A stretch of 64,000 bases of DNA from Turritopsis dohrnii (taxonomy: Eukaryota; Cnidaria; Hydrozoa; Anthoathecata; Oceaniidae), in contig BQMF02000058.1 of NCBI GenBank assembly GCA_027922465.2, positions 744,001 to 808,000 of the forward strand. The letters are read 5' to 3'. Every line of letters starts with the position of its first letter. The stretch's first letter is position 1. Below, in pieces: positions 44,988-59,200 of this stretch. The notes below the pieces were generated by a model. That model had not been told where the DNA came from, searched no databases, and worked only from the letters and a program-made list of their open reading frames with translations. Made by a program: the position numbers and the translations under genes.

Positions 44988-47318
44988 CCCAGTAGGCATT
45001 TCAACGTTGTATCAACGTTGGTTGGAAGTTGCAACGTTGGATAACGTTATAACAACGTTGCAGCAACGTTGGAATTCCAACGTTGGATAAACGACATTAG
45101 AATAACGTTGAAGTAATGTCGGTTTTCTGATGATGATCAAACAACGTTAGATCAACGTTCGTTTTAGTCATGGTCGAAGGCTTGTGTCTTTTTACTCCCT
45201 GAAAGACTTTCGAGAGGGTAGAGATTTCGTGTCTAAGATGAGTGGAAGAGGGCAAGGCAAGCTGATCTCTTTTTGAAAAAAGCATTTCCTGTTTTTATCA
45301 CATAGTTTCATTGTCTATATTTCTATAAGGACATACTTTTTGCTTCATTTTGTTTTTGGTCGTTGATCTTTTCGATGTGCGCGCGTTTTTTTGGTTGTTT
45401 TCCCGCCAAATTATGAAATAATCCAATGAAATCGAATTGCACACGCACTTCAGAAAGATTCACCAAGCGGCAAGGCCATGAATGTGTGGTATGTATCTTT
45501 TGTAAATTTTGTTTCAAATTAAAAATTGATGTTGAATATGCTAGGAGAGCTATCGTTGTCGGTGTTTAGCAGGTTGCTGTGTTTCATTATAAAAGAAAAC
45601 ACAAAACAAAAACATAAAGTATATGTTTTCCATATCGATGAATCCTAGTTAATTATAATTAATTACGTTTTGTTGGTGGTATCTGATTACAAACATTTGA
45701 CATTTTAGAGAATTTTTGAAATTTGAATTTGCTTCCACTAAGATTCTTATACACTTAAGAATGTTTTTCAGAACAAGAGATATTGCAATGTTAATGAAAA
45801 AGTATCAGAAAAACTGGAAATATACCTTGAAATTGCTGTAATTTTGAGAAGAATAGACCTGAAGTAGAGAAACTTTTACAAAAAGAAAATTCCACAACAG
45901 TAATTTTTGTGTTTTAGTTGTCGTCACTGTGTATATTTTAGATCAAATGTTTAACAGGATTCATAAAAATATGCAACTATTTCCCTATAAAATTGTGAAA
46001 TTTTATTATTGTGTGTACATAGAGATAACCATAAGAAAAATATATCATTTTAAATAATTACATTGTATAACTATCATCAATCTGATACTCAGGTAGATTT
46101 TGTCCTTAAAGCAGGAGAGAATTGAGTTTAACACCACAAAAGAACTTTTTTGTACCTATTATGAATTGAAGATATTCATGGTCAAATTATAAGATTTCCC
46201 TCACCGAAATGCGACTTATATTTCCTATTATACAACTGAGTAGTTTTTTTTGCGCAACACAACAACTACAGTCACTTTTAATCGAAATTTTTCGATCGAA
46301 AATTTTAGAGGAGAACAATTTCTGCTACAAATATTTCGAATTCTACATAAAAACTTAAACTTACTTAGCTGGTTTTCATATTCAATGGAAGATTAACAAT
46401 ACAGCCAGTTAGTTCGAAAGCAACCACAAGTAGAAACCGTCTGCTATAATTCTTTTTTCTAAATTGTTCGAAATCCTGTCGAACAATTTAGAAAAAAATG
46501 GGCAAAAACGTAAGGCAGTCAAAAAAGAATCTTTTGAAGAAACTTATTGATATGATGCGATTACAAGTGAGATTCATTAACTTGATTTAAAGTATAAGAG
46601 AAGGTTAAGATAATTGTCGATCTGAATGACCTGAATTGGACTACATCACTTAAAAGTACTTTTATTTTAGCCGCTGTAATGGATACTTTCAAGAAAGTTA
46701 CCAAAGCAAAGGTCAGTCTAGTGATTATGGACCAGCTGAAATATGCGCCAGTGGACGGTGGAGGCCGAAAGACACGGGAATCCATCTCAGATAAGGCTGC
46801 AAATGATGAAGGAGACGACGTGGGAAATGATATCGACGACGACGACTTACAACGTGATTAAATTTTATCTATTTAGAGGTAGTTATTGTATGATGTGGAA
46901 AGATATTGATTAAGTATTATTGTGAATATGTTCTTATAATAAGACAAAAGAATTTCAGCGTGACAATAAGATTGTTTTTTGTGTGTCGCTTAGTTCCTTG
47001 GGTTAGCCGCTATCCACTTTGTTAAAGATGAAAATCTGTGTCAATAACGACATTAAATTACGAATCATCTACTCGGCTACCAGTTCAGACAATAAAGTGA
47101 AACGAAGCTATTTTTAGCTGAATTTTATCATTATCAACGTTGAAACAACGTTATTCGACGTTGTTTCAACGTTGCTATAACGTTGTAATCTGACGTGGTT
47201 TCAACGTTGAAAATCTGACGTCGGATTTTGTTTCATTTTCAACTGTGAATCAACGTTTGTTCAACGTTGGACATCAACTTCAACACAACGTTGATACAAC
47301 GTTGAAATGCCTGCTGGG
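44988..47318. mobile_element. 2.3-kb element with CAACGTTG-rich inverted ends
   Basis: The left end reads cccagtaggcatttcaacgt and then tgtatcaacgttg. The right end, on the other strand, reads cccagcaggcatttcaacgt, then tgtatcaacgttg. Both arms (about 44988-45165 and 47132-47318) consist of irregular caacgttg units. The interior has no transposase and only a short acidic ORF (46679-46861, MDTFKKVTKAKVSLVIMD) of doubtful meaning. I read it as a non-autonomous DNA element. The superfamily is not assigned. Confidence 0.8.
46453..46497. repeat. perfect 19-bp hairpin
   Basis: ttttttctaaattgttcga, a 7-base loop (aatcctg), then the exact complement. It lies inside the CAACGTTG element. Confidence 0.8.
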
Positions 47319-47444
47319 CTGTGGAATCTAGCAGAAAATTATAAAGCGGACACTTTTTTCAGGTCCCAAATGAACTTTTTGCCTGTAAAAAATCTCTCTA
47401 AAGCAGACACAGATACAAAAACAATTTTTCAACAAAAATTTATT

Positions 47445-47675
47445 CTATCTTGGAATATTTACTTCTTACAATGTTTTGCTCTCTTGTCGATAATTTGAAT
47501 AACTTTTTTTCACAGTATTTTTTACCCACTGAATGGCTTTGGCAGGTCCAAGAAATTTGAAATTCACAGGAATCTCGAGTCCATAGCCAACACCATGATT
47601 CACACGTTTTCCAATCACAGTACATTTTATTGTACAGTTAGCAAGCGTTACAAAACGCTTCAAAACAAAAAGCAA
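47445..47675 (-). pseudogene. remnant of an unidentified coding sequence
   Basis: The minus-strand frame contains VIGKRVNHGVGYGLEIPVNF then KFLGPAKAIQWVKNTVKK. The even composition and pattern look protein-like rather than random. I have seen similar phrasing in multicopy cnidarian proteins but cannot name the family. No intact gene surrounds it. It lies just beyond the right end of the CAACGTTG element. Confidence 0.3.
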
Positions 47676-48639
47676 ACACCAATAACATCAAATTTGAGCT
47701 GATTTCATCAACTGGAATATCGATTTTATTGACTTTTACTTTTTGGTTTCAAGTATAAAGTAACATTTGACTTTAGAATGAACACGTTTTTTATTACGGT
47801 AGCAGCGTAAGCGAATACCGTATTAAAACACCCTTGGACTCCTACTACTCCTACTACTACTACTCCGGCCGAAACGGCAGTTTTTAGCCTACGATTTAGA
47901 GTATGCGAGTCCCCACTAAAAACTTAATATACATTCTAATGAACGAACGCAGCCTTTTGAATTTTCGAAGGTTTTCAATCACATACATTTAAAATACGTT
48001 TTCTTTGATATTTTATCACTTAATTGATGAAGGAATGGATATTAATCAAATAGGTCTACATAAAACTGGGACTTTTAGTTACTTTTATGGTACTGAATCA
48101 ATGAACTTTGGCACTTGAAAATAGATATGTTTTTTGTGTCAGTAAAGCACAGATCAGACTTTCTTATTACTTTCTACGTTTGTTAGCTATCTGTTCTGTC
48201 TTTGAACATCAAGGTTTTCAAAAATCGAGTTAAAAAAAGGCAGTTATCTGTTTGAATTCATTTTCGGTTTCAAAAAATTATAATTCAAAACATACATTTT
48301 TTTTTCGAAGAAACGCGTTTTTTTTTCTACATAAGCTCTTATAAAAAAAACGTACGTTATAAACAGCTCATGCATGTATAATTCTTTTGTCTTCTAATAA
48401 ATTAAATTGCTGGTGTGTTGCGATTAGACCCTATTTACACGAGTTAGTAATTTTAAACGTTATAATATCGTTTATGCCTGTTTTCCACCAGTAAGATATC
48501 TCAAGAAATAACGTTTACAGAACGTTTAAGAACTTTAAGTAAAATTTTAAATTTAAAAGTATTCTTGTGGCAAGTACTTTTGCTGCTACCGTTTTGCGCC
48601 ATCTGGCTCTTGTTGTATTAAAAGTGTCCTTTCTTTGCC

Positions 48640-48728
48640 CTATGAAACCAACCTCGTTCCCGGGGCTTCTTGCCTTTTTCGATATGCGGGGATGGCAAGA
48701 AGCCCTGGGAACGAGGTTGCTATGAAAC
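48640..48728. mobile_element. 71-bp hairpin element with 9-bp target duplication
   Basis: ctatgaaac occurs at 48640-48648 and 48720-48728. Between them, 48649-48719 has near-perfect inverted ends of about 26 bp (caacctcgttcccggggctt... and its complement, one or two mismatches). A 9-bp duplication is typical of Mutator-like elements. Confidence 0.7.
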
Positions 48729-48829
48729 CTGTTAACTTTACAAACCTTTAGACTTTTGTAAACCTTTAAAGACCCATTCTCGATTTATTTTTACGAAATA
48801 TTAATTTTCATATGGAATGTCTATAAAGC

Positions 48830-48890
48830 GGACATCTCCATAAAGCGGACACTTCTTTCAAGTCCCAATGATGCCCGCTTTACAGAGATT
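48830..48890. repeat. ATAAAGCGGACA repeats (DNA-transposon end-like)
   Basis: ataaagcggacatctc and ataaagcggacacttctttc occur in tandem, with the inverted gcccgctttacagaga. A related stretch is at 47339-47406 (ataaagcggacacttttttc ... taaagcagacac). This looks like the end of a Tc1/pogo-type element; no transposase. Confidence 0.5.
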
Positions 48891-48949
48891 CCAGAGATTC
48901 CCCTTCTTTTTTCATCAGACAAAGAAATGAAATGAATGATCGGGGAAAA

Positions 48950-49600
48950 GTGACTATTTTTTGAGGGAATGATGATGATCTATTAAAAGTTGTTGATTCA
49001 GTCCTTGAAAATATTGAAGTTAATCAGTCATCTGCATTCAGTTACTCTTGTAAAGAATGCTGGAAGAAATATAAGAATCTTTTTTTTACAAGAGGCACTT
49101 AAAAAAGTGTAAAAAACAGTTGATAAAGAAGAATTTCACATGCATAATGAACTTTGCTCACAATTTGCAGATACACTGGGTCAACATCAACTTGGTGTTA
49201 TTGAAGATTTCAGTACATAAAAAGAGCTGATGTTTTCGAAATTTCACAAAATTAGGACTATGAACTCCTGGAAAAACACTGAGCTTGAGCTTGTAATCCT
49301 ATTTCAGTTTACTTGGGACTTTTTCGAGTAATGTTAAAGGAAAGAAACAAGTATTTAGTTTAGTATTTTGTTTTGTGGAAGCAAGTCATTAGAAGTTGAC
49401 ACCAGTAGAAGAAAAACTCTACATTATGTTTCTGGGTACATTCCATATGCTATCGAAAGGCAACTTCTCAAACAGTAACAAACACTTACAAAGAGTGGAA
49501 AACATTGACAATTTTAACTACATTATTGACGGTGACATATGCAAATGAAAATCTATGTGACGTTATTTTTAAGAATCTTAAACAGAATGTTGTCAAATCA
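48950..49600 (+). pseudogene. degenerate protein remnant, possibly transposon-derived
   Basis: Short protein-like pieces in shifting frames: SYSCKECWKKYKNL near 49045 and SLEVDTSRRKTLHYVSGYIP, then YAIERQLLK, near 49386-49470. Stops and shifts separate them. Not identified beyond a resemblance to multicopy element proteins. Confidence 0.3.
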
Positions 49601-52600
49601 AACAAGCTGAAAACAAGACACTAAAATTATAAATTGACAACAAAGCTATGCCTGCCATGAGAAAGTCAATCTCAAAGTGAACTTACAGCAAAAAGAATTA
49701 GACAGTTTTGCACAACACTTTTTTGTTTTTATTATGTATGCCAGTTTGCAAATATACAATCAAACAGGACGAAAAATCTTTAAAATTAAATTAACATTTT
49801 ACTTTTAGCACTGAAAATGATATAATATATCGAAAAGCTTTTGCTTAATTTTAAAGATTTGTTGTCTTGTTTTATTATATACTTTTTTCCTTATTAAAGT
49901 TTGGGCTTAACTAATTATTATCAAACCAAAGCTAAGTTATTCTTAAGTTTTTGAAAATATTTTACTTTGCCTTTTTTTTCTTTTTTTTTTAACAATTATT
50001 TTGGATGTAGAGCTGTTTTATGGAATTATGACCTAGCAATTTCACTTTGAAGTTTTATCTTACCCTTCAATGAAGTATTGGCATCACAATTCGAAAGCCT
50101 TTCTCGGAAAAATGTTCCTTGTCAAGAAATCTTGCATAATAGTTATCTAGGAAGGTCAATAACGTTTAGTTCAAAATCCTTAGAATCCTTTATTGGCACA
50201 TACATGACATACACACTTTAGTTTCTTTGAAACATCCCTATAAATATTGCCAATAACTTATTGGATGAAAATTTAAACTGAAAAGACAATTATTCCATCA
50301 GATATAAAAGGAATACTTACAAAATAACAAATTCAACAAGAAAAAACATGGCTTGTTCACACACGTATGTCGTTGTGCTCCCATTTACACGTTTTTAACA
50401 AAAAAAACGTTGGGGGCTCGGCAGGACTTTCCTTTGCTCACATTGAAGACTCCCTTAGCAAAACAATTGTGAAATGAAAGTCATTTCTCTTAGTCATTAC
50501 TCTTGAGTCGTTTATTAGAACATGAATCACCTAAGATCTTTTACTACTAAGATCTAAAATGTTTTGATAGTTTAGAATATGTTAGCTTGTTTATTAATTC
50601 AATTGAACAAATCCTCAAACTTCATGTACCCCGATTTATGTTAAACCTTTAAAAGTCAGAAAATATCTTTGAAAACTTTGTTAAATCCGCTACCAAGCGA
50701 GAAGAAAGCAGAAGAAGGAAAATCCTAAATTACCAAAGAAATTTAATTTACCGGTGAAATAGCACTTCAGGAGTCTTAATTTCACAAGTCATAAATTTCA
50801 CTTGGGAAATTATGCTGCCTCTCATACACACCATCTATCAAATACAACCACCTTCTGTCGAATAGGAAAATGAGTACATCATTATTTGACTATTTTTTAC
50901 TTATATTTCCTGAATTGTAAAAAAAACAAACACTAACTGCCTGAGCGCTTTCTTTGACGTCATCAGTTTTCCAGCTGGTAAATGCACTTACAGCACAGTA
51001 GAGACAAAAATCAAACACGTTCATAGATTACCAAGCTTAGTAAGAGAAGGAAATCTCCTAGGGTGAAGAAAGTGCTTGTGAGCCGTATTATAAAAGAATG
51101 AATTAATAAACGTATATTCATAATGAACAGTCAAATGAGATGAAAGTTTAAGGAAACTCTTTAAGGTAAAATTACTGCCACCAATTTTCAAGAAAGTGCT
51201 TGATGTGATTGTGATGTCATCAATATCCAACATGGGATCTAATATGGGACAATAAACGCAAAGCTTGAACAACGCCAGAGAAACGTTGACGTCAATTTTA
51301 GTTTACTTCTCATATATTTTTAAAAAACAATGAATCGTGGCGATAATCTATTACACCGTTTAACTGCTATAAGATGTGTTTGGCAGAAAAGATGATTTTA
51401 ATATCCTTTACGCATTAAGTATACAATAAGATGCTGCTTCCTTTTTATTAAAATAGAATTTTTTTTCAATTTGTTAATTGATTTACGCACAAAAAACTGA
51501 AATGTAACAAGTGCGAGAGGATGAAAGTGAAAAGTTTGGTTGCAAAAACATTTTCATTAAAGTCTATGCGAATTACAATACACAATATTCAATATGACAT
51601 CACGATGACGTCACATGTACAAAAATTTTGTCCAACAATTTTAATGAAAGGTTAAAGACTTAATTGCTGTAAATTCGAAAAGTCAATTTTGTTACAAATC
51701 ACTTTATAAAACATTTATTTGGTAGTGAGGGTGTATTATATTTGCCTTTTTGCATCTTTTAGTCTTAGTGAAGATAATTTTCTATTTTCCGATAAAATTT
51801 ATCATCCATAATCTCAGCCTTCGCTTTTCCAAAAATCATTAACTTCAGGTTTGTCGTAAAATGAAGTTTCAATTCCTAGTATTCTCAAAGTTTTTTATAT
51901 ATATGAACTGCAATAATAAGTGCCTACAAGACACATGTAAAGAAATCGTGACATGAATGAGAGTTATTAGTTAACGATTTTTATGATTTGAAATTCCATA
52001 TATTTCATCATTCCATCAGCATGTAAAAAATCTGGTCAAAACTAATTATGAATGTCAACAGAAAATTAAAAGCTATGGGACAATTTGAAATGAGTTTAGA
52101 TAGGATCGCTAATTAATAAGCTTTTATTCAAAGCCTTAATTGCATTGTATTTTGTAAACAAAGTCCTCCATCTGAGATGATCTATAACAAAACGTAAATG
52201 GTTTTATTCTCCTTTTTACAGCAAAAGAGTAGATTTAGAGTGTTTTTTGGATAATACCTACTTTTTGTGATTACAGTGATTAAAATGCGATTTAAGATTT
52301 TACCAATTTTGAACTGATATTCACAAGAAGAACAAAAAAAACAGTATATGGTGGTGTCGTTTTCATCACTTTTCCATTGCAAAAATTGACAATGTTCAAG
52401 AAAGATTTCCATGCAAAATTTTTAGAATATTTCTGAGTGACAGGTATTACTTAGTCAGTTTCAAGCACATAGTATTCCAAGTTAAAAACAGTTTCGAGTC
52501 ATTACGTTTCATGACATTAAATCCTCAATCTTGTTGCAAAATGTCTAATACAATATAATAAAACGATCAAATAAAAAGCAAAAAGATGGAAAGAAATAAA

Positions 52601-53235
52601 TGGCTATAAAATCTGCTTCATATTGACATTATCACAAAAATATTTTTACAATTACATATTGAAATCGTATGTGAAAGTTTTTTCTTCCTTTATGGACTGA
52701 TTTGTTTTTCCTTGTTTCGAATAATTTTCTATTTAAGCATTTTTGATAAATTGTCAAAAACTTTGTTTGTGTTAGTTAATTTTTCACTAGAAGTCGATGT
52801 ATTCTTGTACCTCTCTTTTCTACGTCTCAACAAAGTTATCGATTGATGTATTTAAGTGACCGGATTATAAATCTATTCATAATCTCAACAAGCTACGTAT
52901 TATTAAACCATTATTAAACTCTAATCAAGTGGAACGGTCTACTAAGGTAAGCATATTAAAGTATTTATCAGGTTTTTTATGTCAAGCAATCAACGAATAA
53001 CATATTTTGTATGGATTTTTTCGGGATAGGAGGATTGATAAATTGCTTTCACATCGGTGGTTTGTGCTAATTATAACCTTGTAACACTTTTTTTACTTTA
53101 AACAAGAAAGTCTCAAAAACACACTTACACGAACGAGCATCACCTATCGCTCAAAGGAAAAAATTGTGGTTTGTTTGTATAGTGGTATGCGATTAGACAC
53201 TGGTAACGCAATGATCGATCCACCTAACTAGTTCG
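49601..53235. other. intergenic region with no recognised gene
   Basis: AT-rich, with short ORFs (for example 51021-51272 and 52182-52412 on the minus strand) that show no family resemblance. The last few hundred bases should hold the promoter and any 5' untranslated exon of the RhoGAP gene. No clear core-promoter motif was identified. Confidence 0.5.
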
Positions 53236-56200
53236 ATGGTCGTTGATACGAAAACGTTGAGATCGGAGCAGAAAGAGTTTCCTCGTCAAATCTTTCAACC
53301 GATCGAAGAACGAAAGCCAAATGTCCAAATGTCTAATGCAGTGGGGAAAAGGAACTTACTGAGATTAAATCATGAAATTGAAAAGCGAAGTTCTGGTTTA
53401 AACAGCACCAAAGCAGAACTAGTTTCAGAAAACACCATTACGTGTCAAACAGATGTGAACAGAAATAGTGTGATTGAGGACCTTGTTGATATCAATCCTG
53501 AAGATGTCTGTGAAGTGACAACCACAGAAATTACTGAACGGAAAACAAAAAAGAAAACATCTGCCATTCATACTATAAGAAATTTGGTGCGTGCAACAGT
53601 CATAACAACATCTCCCTCTGATCCTACACTTGTCAGTGAAGATGATCATAAGAATGATAGTAGTAACGAAAATTGTGATGAACTTAAAAAAGATAGTAAA
53701 GCCAACAGAAAAAAGAAAAGCTCGATTGCCACAAGAGAAAAAAAGATGCGCAAAAAACGAAGCAGGTCAAGAGCAATACCCAATGAAGGAGCATCTCTTT
53801 GGACACCGCTTGTAAGAGTTTTATAATGACTATGAGTTTTAAATTACATATGATCACAATTTATAAACCTTGTTGTTGACTGGTTATATAAGCTAAAACT
53901 CAAGAAACATAATTTCCATCACAATGACATTTTTTGTACTGCCACATGAAATCAAATCAACCCAAAACCACCTTAGTTATCAAATCAAACCAAAATAACC
54001 TTGGTTATGACATTTGTTGTTGTTCTGATTACCATATTTTCTTATCCTTTTTATTTATATAATTTCTTAATATTTTAGGAGAGTTGTTGGTGGCGATCGG
54101 CTGGTGGGCGGAAAGTTCATTTAGAAGAAATTCACTTGAATAGGTTGTGTGAAGCAGAAAGAAACACGCTGAAAAAAATAGCTTTATTACAACTACATCA
54201 AAAGGGTTTAGATAGTCATGTGACAATACCAAAAGGTAAAAAATGTTATTCTTTCTATCATTTCGTCATATAAGAAACATATTTAGCATTTAAAGTATGT
54301 GTAAATCTAAAAAATGTTATTCAATGCATTTTTATGCAACTAAAATAATCCACAGCGAAACTATAGAAATTCGTTTATAATAAATCAGCTCTTTTTTTCA
54401 GCGAAGGTAATATCCTGATTAATACAAGAATTTTGCTAATAAATGTGATAATTGATGAAATGAAATCAAGCACTTAAATCTCTTTAAACATGAAAATACT
54501 TTAGAAGACATCAAAAATAATGCTGCAATTAATTTTGGAAACGCTGAAATCCGAAAATGGTTGACGCTATATTTTATATGCGTTCATCGAACCTAAAAAA
54601 TTCTGTATCACATTAAATTTCAAATTCATGATAAAAAAATAACTTTCGAATTCCAAGGGTGGAAAATGTTTAAAATGTATATGCTAGCCGTACCTTTAAT
54701 CTAAAAGGGCATTCCATTTACGAATCATTGCTTATTGCTTTAAAGGCAACACGCTGTTATAGATGTGATTTACATCATATGTATGAATAAAGAGTAACTT
54801 CGGGAGGTCTATACCAACTAAATTTTATTAATCTTTCCCACTTGTTTAGTACACAATATGTCTTGTTTATTCTTTATAATACGCATATTGATTCAAATGT
54901 ATACGATATTTTCCACCATTATTTCGTCTTAAAATCTTTGAGAAAAATTAGATAAAATAAGCTTATGTAATAGGAAAAAAAATTTATTGATGAAAGCTAA
55001 TCTAGATTGAGAATACTTTTTGTAAGAAAATATTATTTCATAATATTTTTCTTCCTTTTCATGAGCATCCCCTGGTCTCCTTGGTAATTTTTTCTTTCTT
55101 ATAAAAATACGAAGCCATACAAATGTATAAGACATATTACCATCAAAAGTTTATATTAAAATGAAGAATTAGGGGTCAGCTCGAGGACTTAATTCATTGC
55201 AAACAATTAGAAGTTTATTGTTTTGGGTGCAAGAACAAATATATTCATCTCGGTGTGTTGTTGTAGCATGGACAGGTTAGTGGAAGCATCAGATGTCAAA
55301 TTCTGCTTTTGATCCTTTGCAAAAAAAAAAAGCTAATGTTTAGAAAAAGAAAAGTTTGACAATTTAAAATTACAAAATCACTTTATGAGAGTCACAACTA
55401 TCAACAGGGTTTTGCAGCGCTTAAGATGTGAGAATGTAAAATTTCAGGGAGGCCAAACAGTATCGGTTTAATCTTCAGCCTATTAGATTCTTCCATATTA
55501 ATCCTTAAGTTTATCGAAAATATAATCACGTACATTTATCAAAACCTGAATTTTTGATTGGATTTCCTTGTTACCACGTGATCACACATAAAAATTGAAC
55601 TCAAAATCAAATTAACAAGTAAGCCTTGTATACACTATACAATCTCAATAAACCTTGTATACACTATGCAATCTCAATTCTGATCTTTTTCAATATGGTT
55701 ATGAGATTTTCATTGCATTGGTATCCTTAAGTTTGATGTTATGGTGTGTTTTAAAATTACTTACATAGTTCGCATATTTTAGAGCTTTGTGAAGTTTGTT
55801 AATAAAAATAATTGCTCCCATCATGTTAAACACAAAGTTTTGAACGAAACGCTCCAGACATTAAACACAAAAATTCCCAGCCTCTTGGTGTGAACTCCTA
55901 AAATTTACAACAAACAATAAACAATTTATGATAAGTGCAATTGCAAGTGGATTCTTTGGAAATTTGTCGAATCTTAAATGAACCCCCTGTTCATGAATAT
56001 TCAACTCCAATTATGATGTGATTTTGTTATACATGCGTGTTGACACAACTTCTTTGTACTTAAATGGCAGACAAAAAGGAATTTGTTTGGTTTTTCAGAA
56101 CATCATGCAGGTGCAAGGAGGAGGTGGAAACAGCTACTTAATCTCAAAAAGAAGGGAAAAGCAGATGCTACCGAAAAAGGTAAATATTCAAAAAAAAAAA

Positions 56201-59200
56201 AAAAAAAAAAATGCAATGCACCGTAGTGCTGAGTCATTCTAAGAACACTTTTTATTTATTTCTTTCAATCTAGGTAACGATAAACCAGTCAATCCTGTTT
56301 TCTCCATCGATTTATTTCAAGTTATTGAAAATGACAAAGCGGTAGAAAAAGCACACGAAATTGCCATGGCCAAATTAGATCAAGTCGGTGAGGAACTGGA
56401 AAAAAACGATGTACCTGAAAGTAGATATGGCAACGACATGCACTTAAATATTTCTAACGATAGACTGTTCGAGAGAAGAAACAGTGATCCAATTATCTTT
56501 GATTACAAAGAATATTCGTACGATCAAAAGGATTATGGTGAAACAGATGTTTCTGACTATATGCTTAATGCATTACGAACAATAGACACATTGAAAGAAG
56601 AAGATGAAGAAGATTCGATATCTAATAAACGAAAATCGAGACTGATTGAGGCTTTGACGCTTTCGTCTACGTCCGCCTCTTCTATGTGTGTATTAGATAG
56701 AGATGTGGAATTTAAACCACCTAGTGCTCAGGTTCCAAAAGTGATAATGCACACTGTTGATTATATTTCGAACTTTGCGTTAAATACAGTAGGCATCTTT
56801 CGAACTGGTGGATCAAAAAAGAGAGTTCGGCAGGTACGTTTCAAATTCTAACGTTTAGTAAGTAAAAAATGACTCTAGAAACGAAGAAAACTCATTGAGA
56901 ACAGTCCGTTCTAAAATTAATTTATATGGCAAAAAATAAACAAAGATATTTTAGTCAGATAACAAACAACTTGATAAAAAAGGAACGCATTAAAATAATT
57001 TCAGGGACATTAAATACAAAGTGGACTATAAGAATGTTCCATCTGCGAGACAAATTCTCAGTGAGCAAAGTGAGACAGCAGTTTATATTTACGCTTGAAT
57101 TTTTGTGTAGCCTCAGCTCTGACTTTTGTATAGCCTCAGCTCTGACTGTTTTAATTACTTGTTTGACATGATTTAACAGATGAAGGAAGATTATGATAAT
57201 GGCTATGCATGCGTCATCACAGAAGACAGCAATCCGCATGATGTCGCTGCGTTGTTTAAAGAGTTTTTAAGATGTCTACACGACCCACTTCTTACAAGGG
57301 AGCTATATCCTGCTTTCCTATCATGTGCAAGTATGTCTTAATAGAAAGTTTTTTTCATTCACGTCACCGCACCATTCAATCTCTTCTACTCATATATCGT
57401 ATATGATATATATGATATATTCGTATCAAGTTAGGTTGTTTGGCGCCATCGTGCACAAAGCTTAGCTCTCTGATACGGGATTTATTTTAGTAATACCTAT
57501 GGATCGGTATCTCAATTGATTGTAGTTTACGACCTGGGTAAACGAGATCAAGATAACCTAATGACTCATTAATTCAATAATTAAAGAAGGGTTTCATACT
57601 AAAACGTTTGGAGATAACGAGACATTTGTTAAACACACTAAGTGATTGTATGTTGAGCTATTTGATTTTCTCTGTTAGAACTGCTTTCAAAACCAGAAAG
57701 TATTGATTGCATCAAGACACTCGTTTGGCTTTTGCCAGTACCAAATCGAGATACTCTACAAGTAACACTAGACTGTCTTCGCAGTGTAGCTGACAACTCC
57801 CAAGATAGAGAGGATGAACAGGGAAATCTCGTAAGTACATTGACGTAATCTGCCAGACTATTTCATTAAAACAGATCATACAAATACGTGTTTCTATGAA
57901 CAGATCGAACAATATCAAACCGATTATAAAAATGCTGACGTAAGCAATCAACAAATCCGATATCATCAAACTTTAAAATCGATCAAAATTCTATAGAGCC
58001 TGTTTAAATGATTTCGGGCGAAATAAAACTTCAATTCGTTTTTCTCCGCATAAACACGAAAATTACATTTTTTACTGAAAAAAGAACTTGATCTACTTTT
58101 CAGAGACTGAAATTCAACGATACTCTTATAATTACTCATTTAATATAAATCTCTAATTTACATGAATTGGGGATGTTTGGGGATATAAAATATTCGATGT
58201 CTTCCGCTAGCTAACTTACGTATTCTCACTCACTTTCTTTCTCAATACAACGAAATAATTCCAATTTTAGATTCCAGGCAATAAAATGGATTCTTTGAAT
58301 CTTGCGACTTTAATGGCGCCTAATATTTTGCATCGATGTAAAGTAAGTAAGATTCTATGTTATGATTTTAAACTGCTCTAGTTGATATTGATGTTAAAAT
58401 AGTTTTCACAAACAAAAACCATTCTGTTGGACTGTTTGTTTATTTTTTCATTTTAAGACTTACAAAAATCCACAAGCATATCAAGTTGATGGGAGTTTGA
58501 ACACGGAAGACAACAAAGCTTCGATAGATGTCGTCGATTTGATGATCAATCACAATGACGACTTGTTCAAGGTAGGTCCTACTGACACAACGATGACTTG
58601 TTCAAAGTAGGTCCTACTGGCACAGTTTGAAATGAAAGGAATTCATAACCTTTCAAATGTTGCAAATATTAACTGAGTCCCTCCTAATTACTCCCGTGAA
58701 AAATGAGTTAACTTTGAAACTTCAAAGGGTTACCTTATAATCCTCACGTTTGTTATTGATTGCAATGCATGTTGATTTCTGTTCTTTATGATGGTTGCAA
58801 TTACACTTTATAAAGATAGAGGTCAAACACCTTCTAACAGCTACTCCACTCTTTGCATTGTAGATTCCTGCTGATATCCACCACGAAGTTCTCCTCAAAC
58901 TTTTAGAAGAAGATCCAGAAACAGTTGATTATGTCTTACGTAGGAAATCCACCAGGACAAGTCTTGTAGAGTATGTCTTCATCTATTTTCAAAAACGTTT
59001 TTGCAGTACAAATAAAAAATATTGATTTTGATGTTACGTGTTTTTGTCAAACATGTTTAGGGTGATAGCAGGAGTAGAAGAAGAGATAGATATTCAAAAA
59101 CCATTCACTGGTAGACGACCTTCGAGTGCAGGGCCAAGAACAAAATATACTCATGAAGAGGTATCATTTTATAAAAGCAATTCTTTCAATCAAGGACCTT

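Noticed and set aside
44988..45165. CRISPR-like array of caacgttg repeats
   Set aside because: The repeats are 8-bp palindromes with irregular, non-unique spacing, mirrored at the other end of a transposon-like unit, in a eukaryotic genome.
57926..58270. An additional RhoGAP exon before 58271
   Set aside because: The exons at 57679-57830 and 58271-58342 already join in phase 0 and give continuous RhoGAP sequence.
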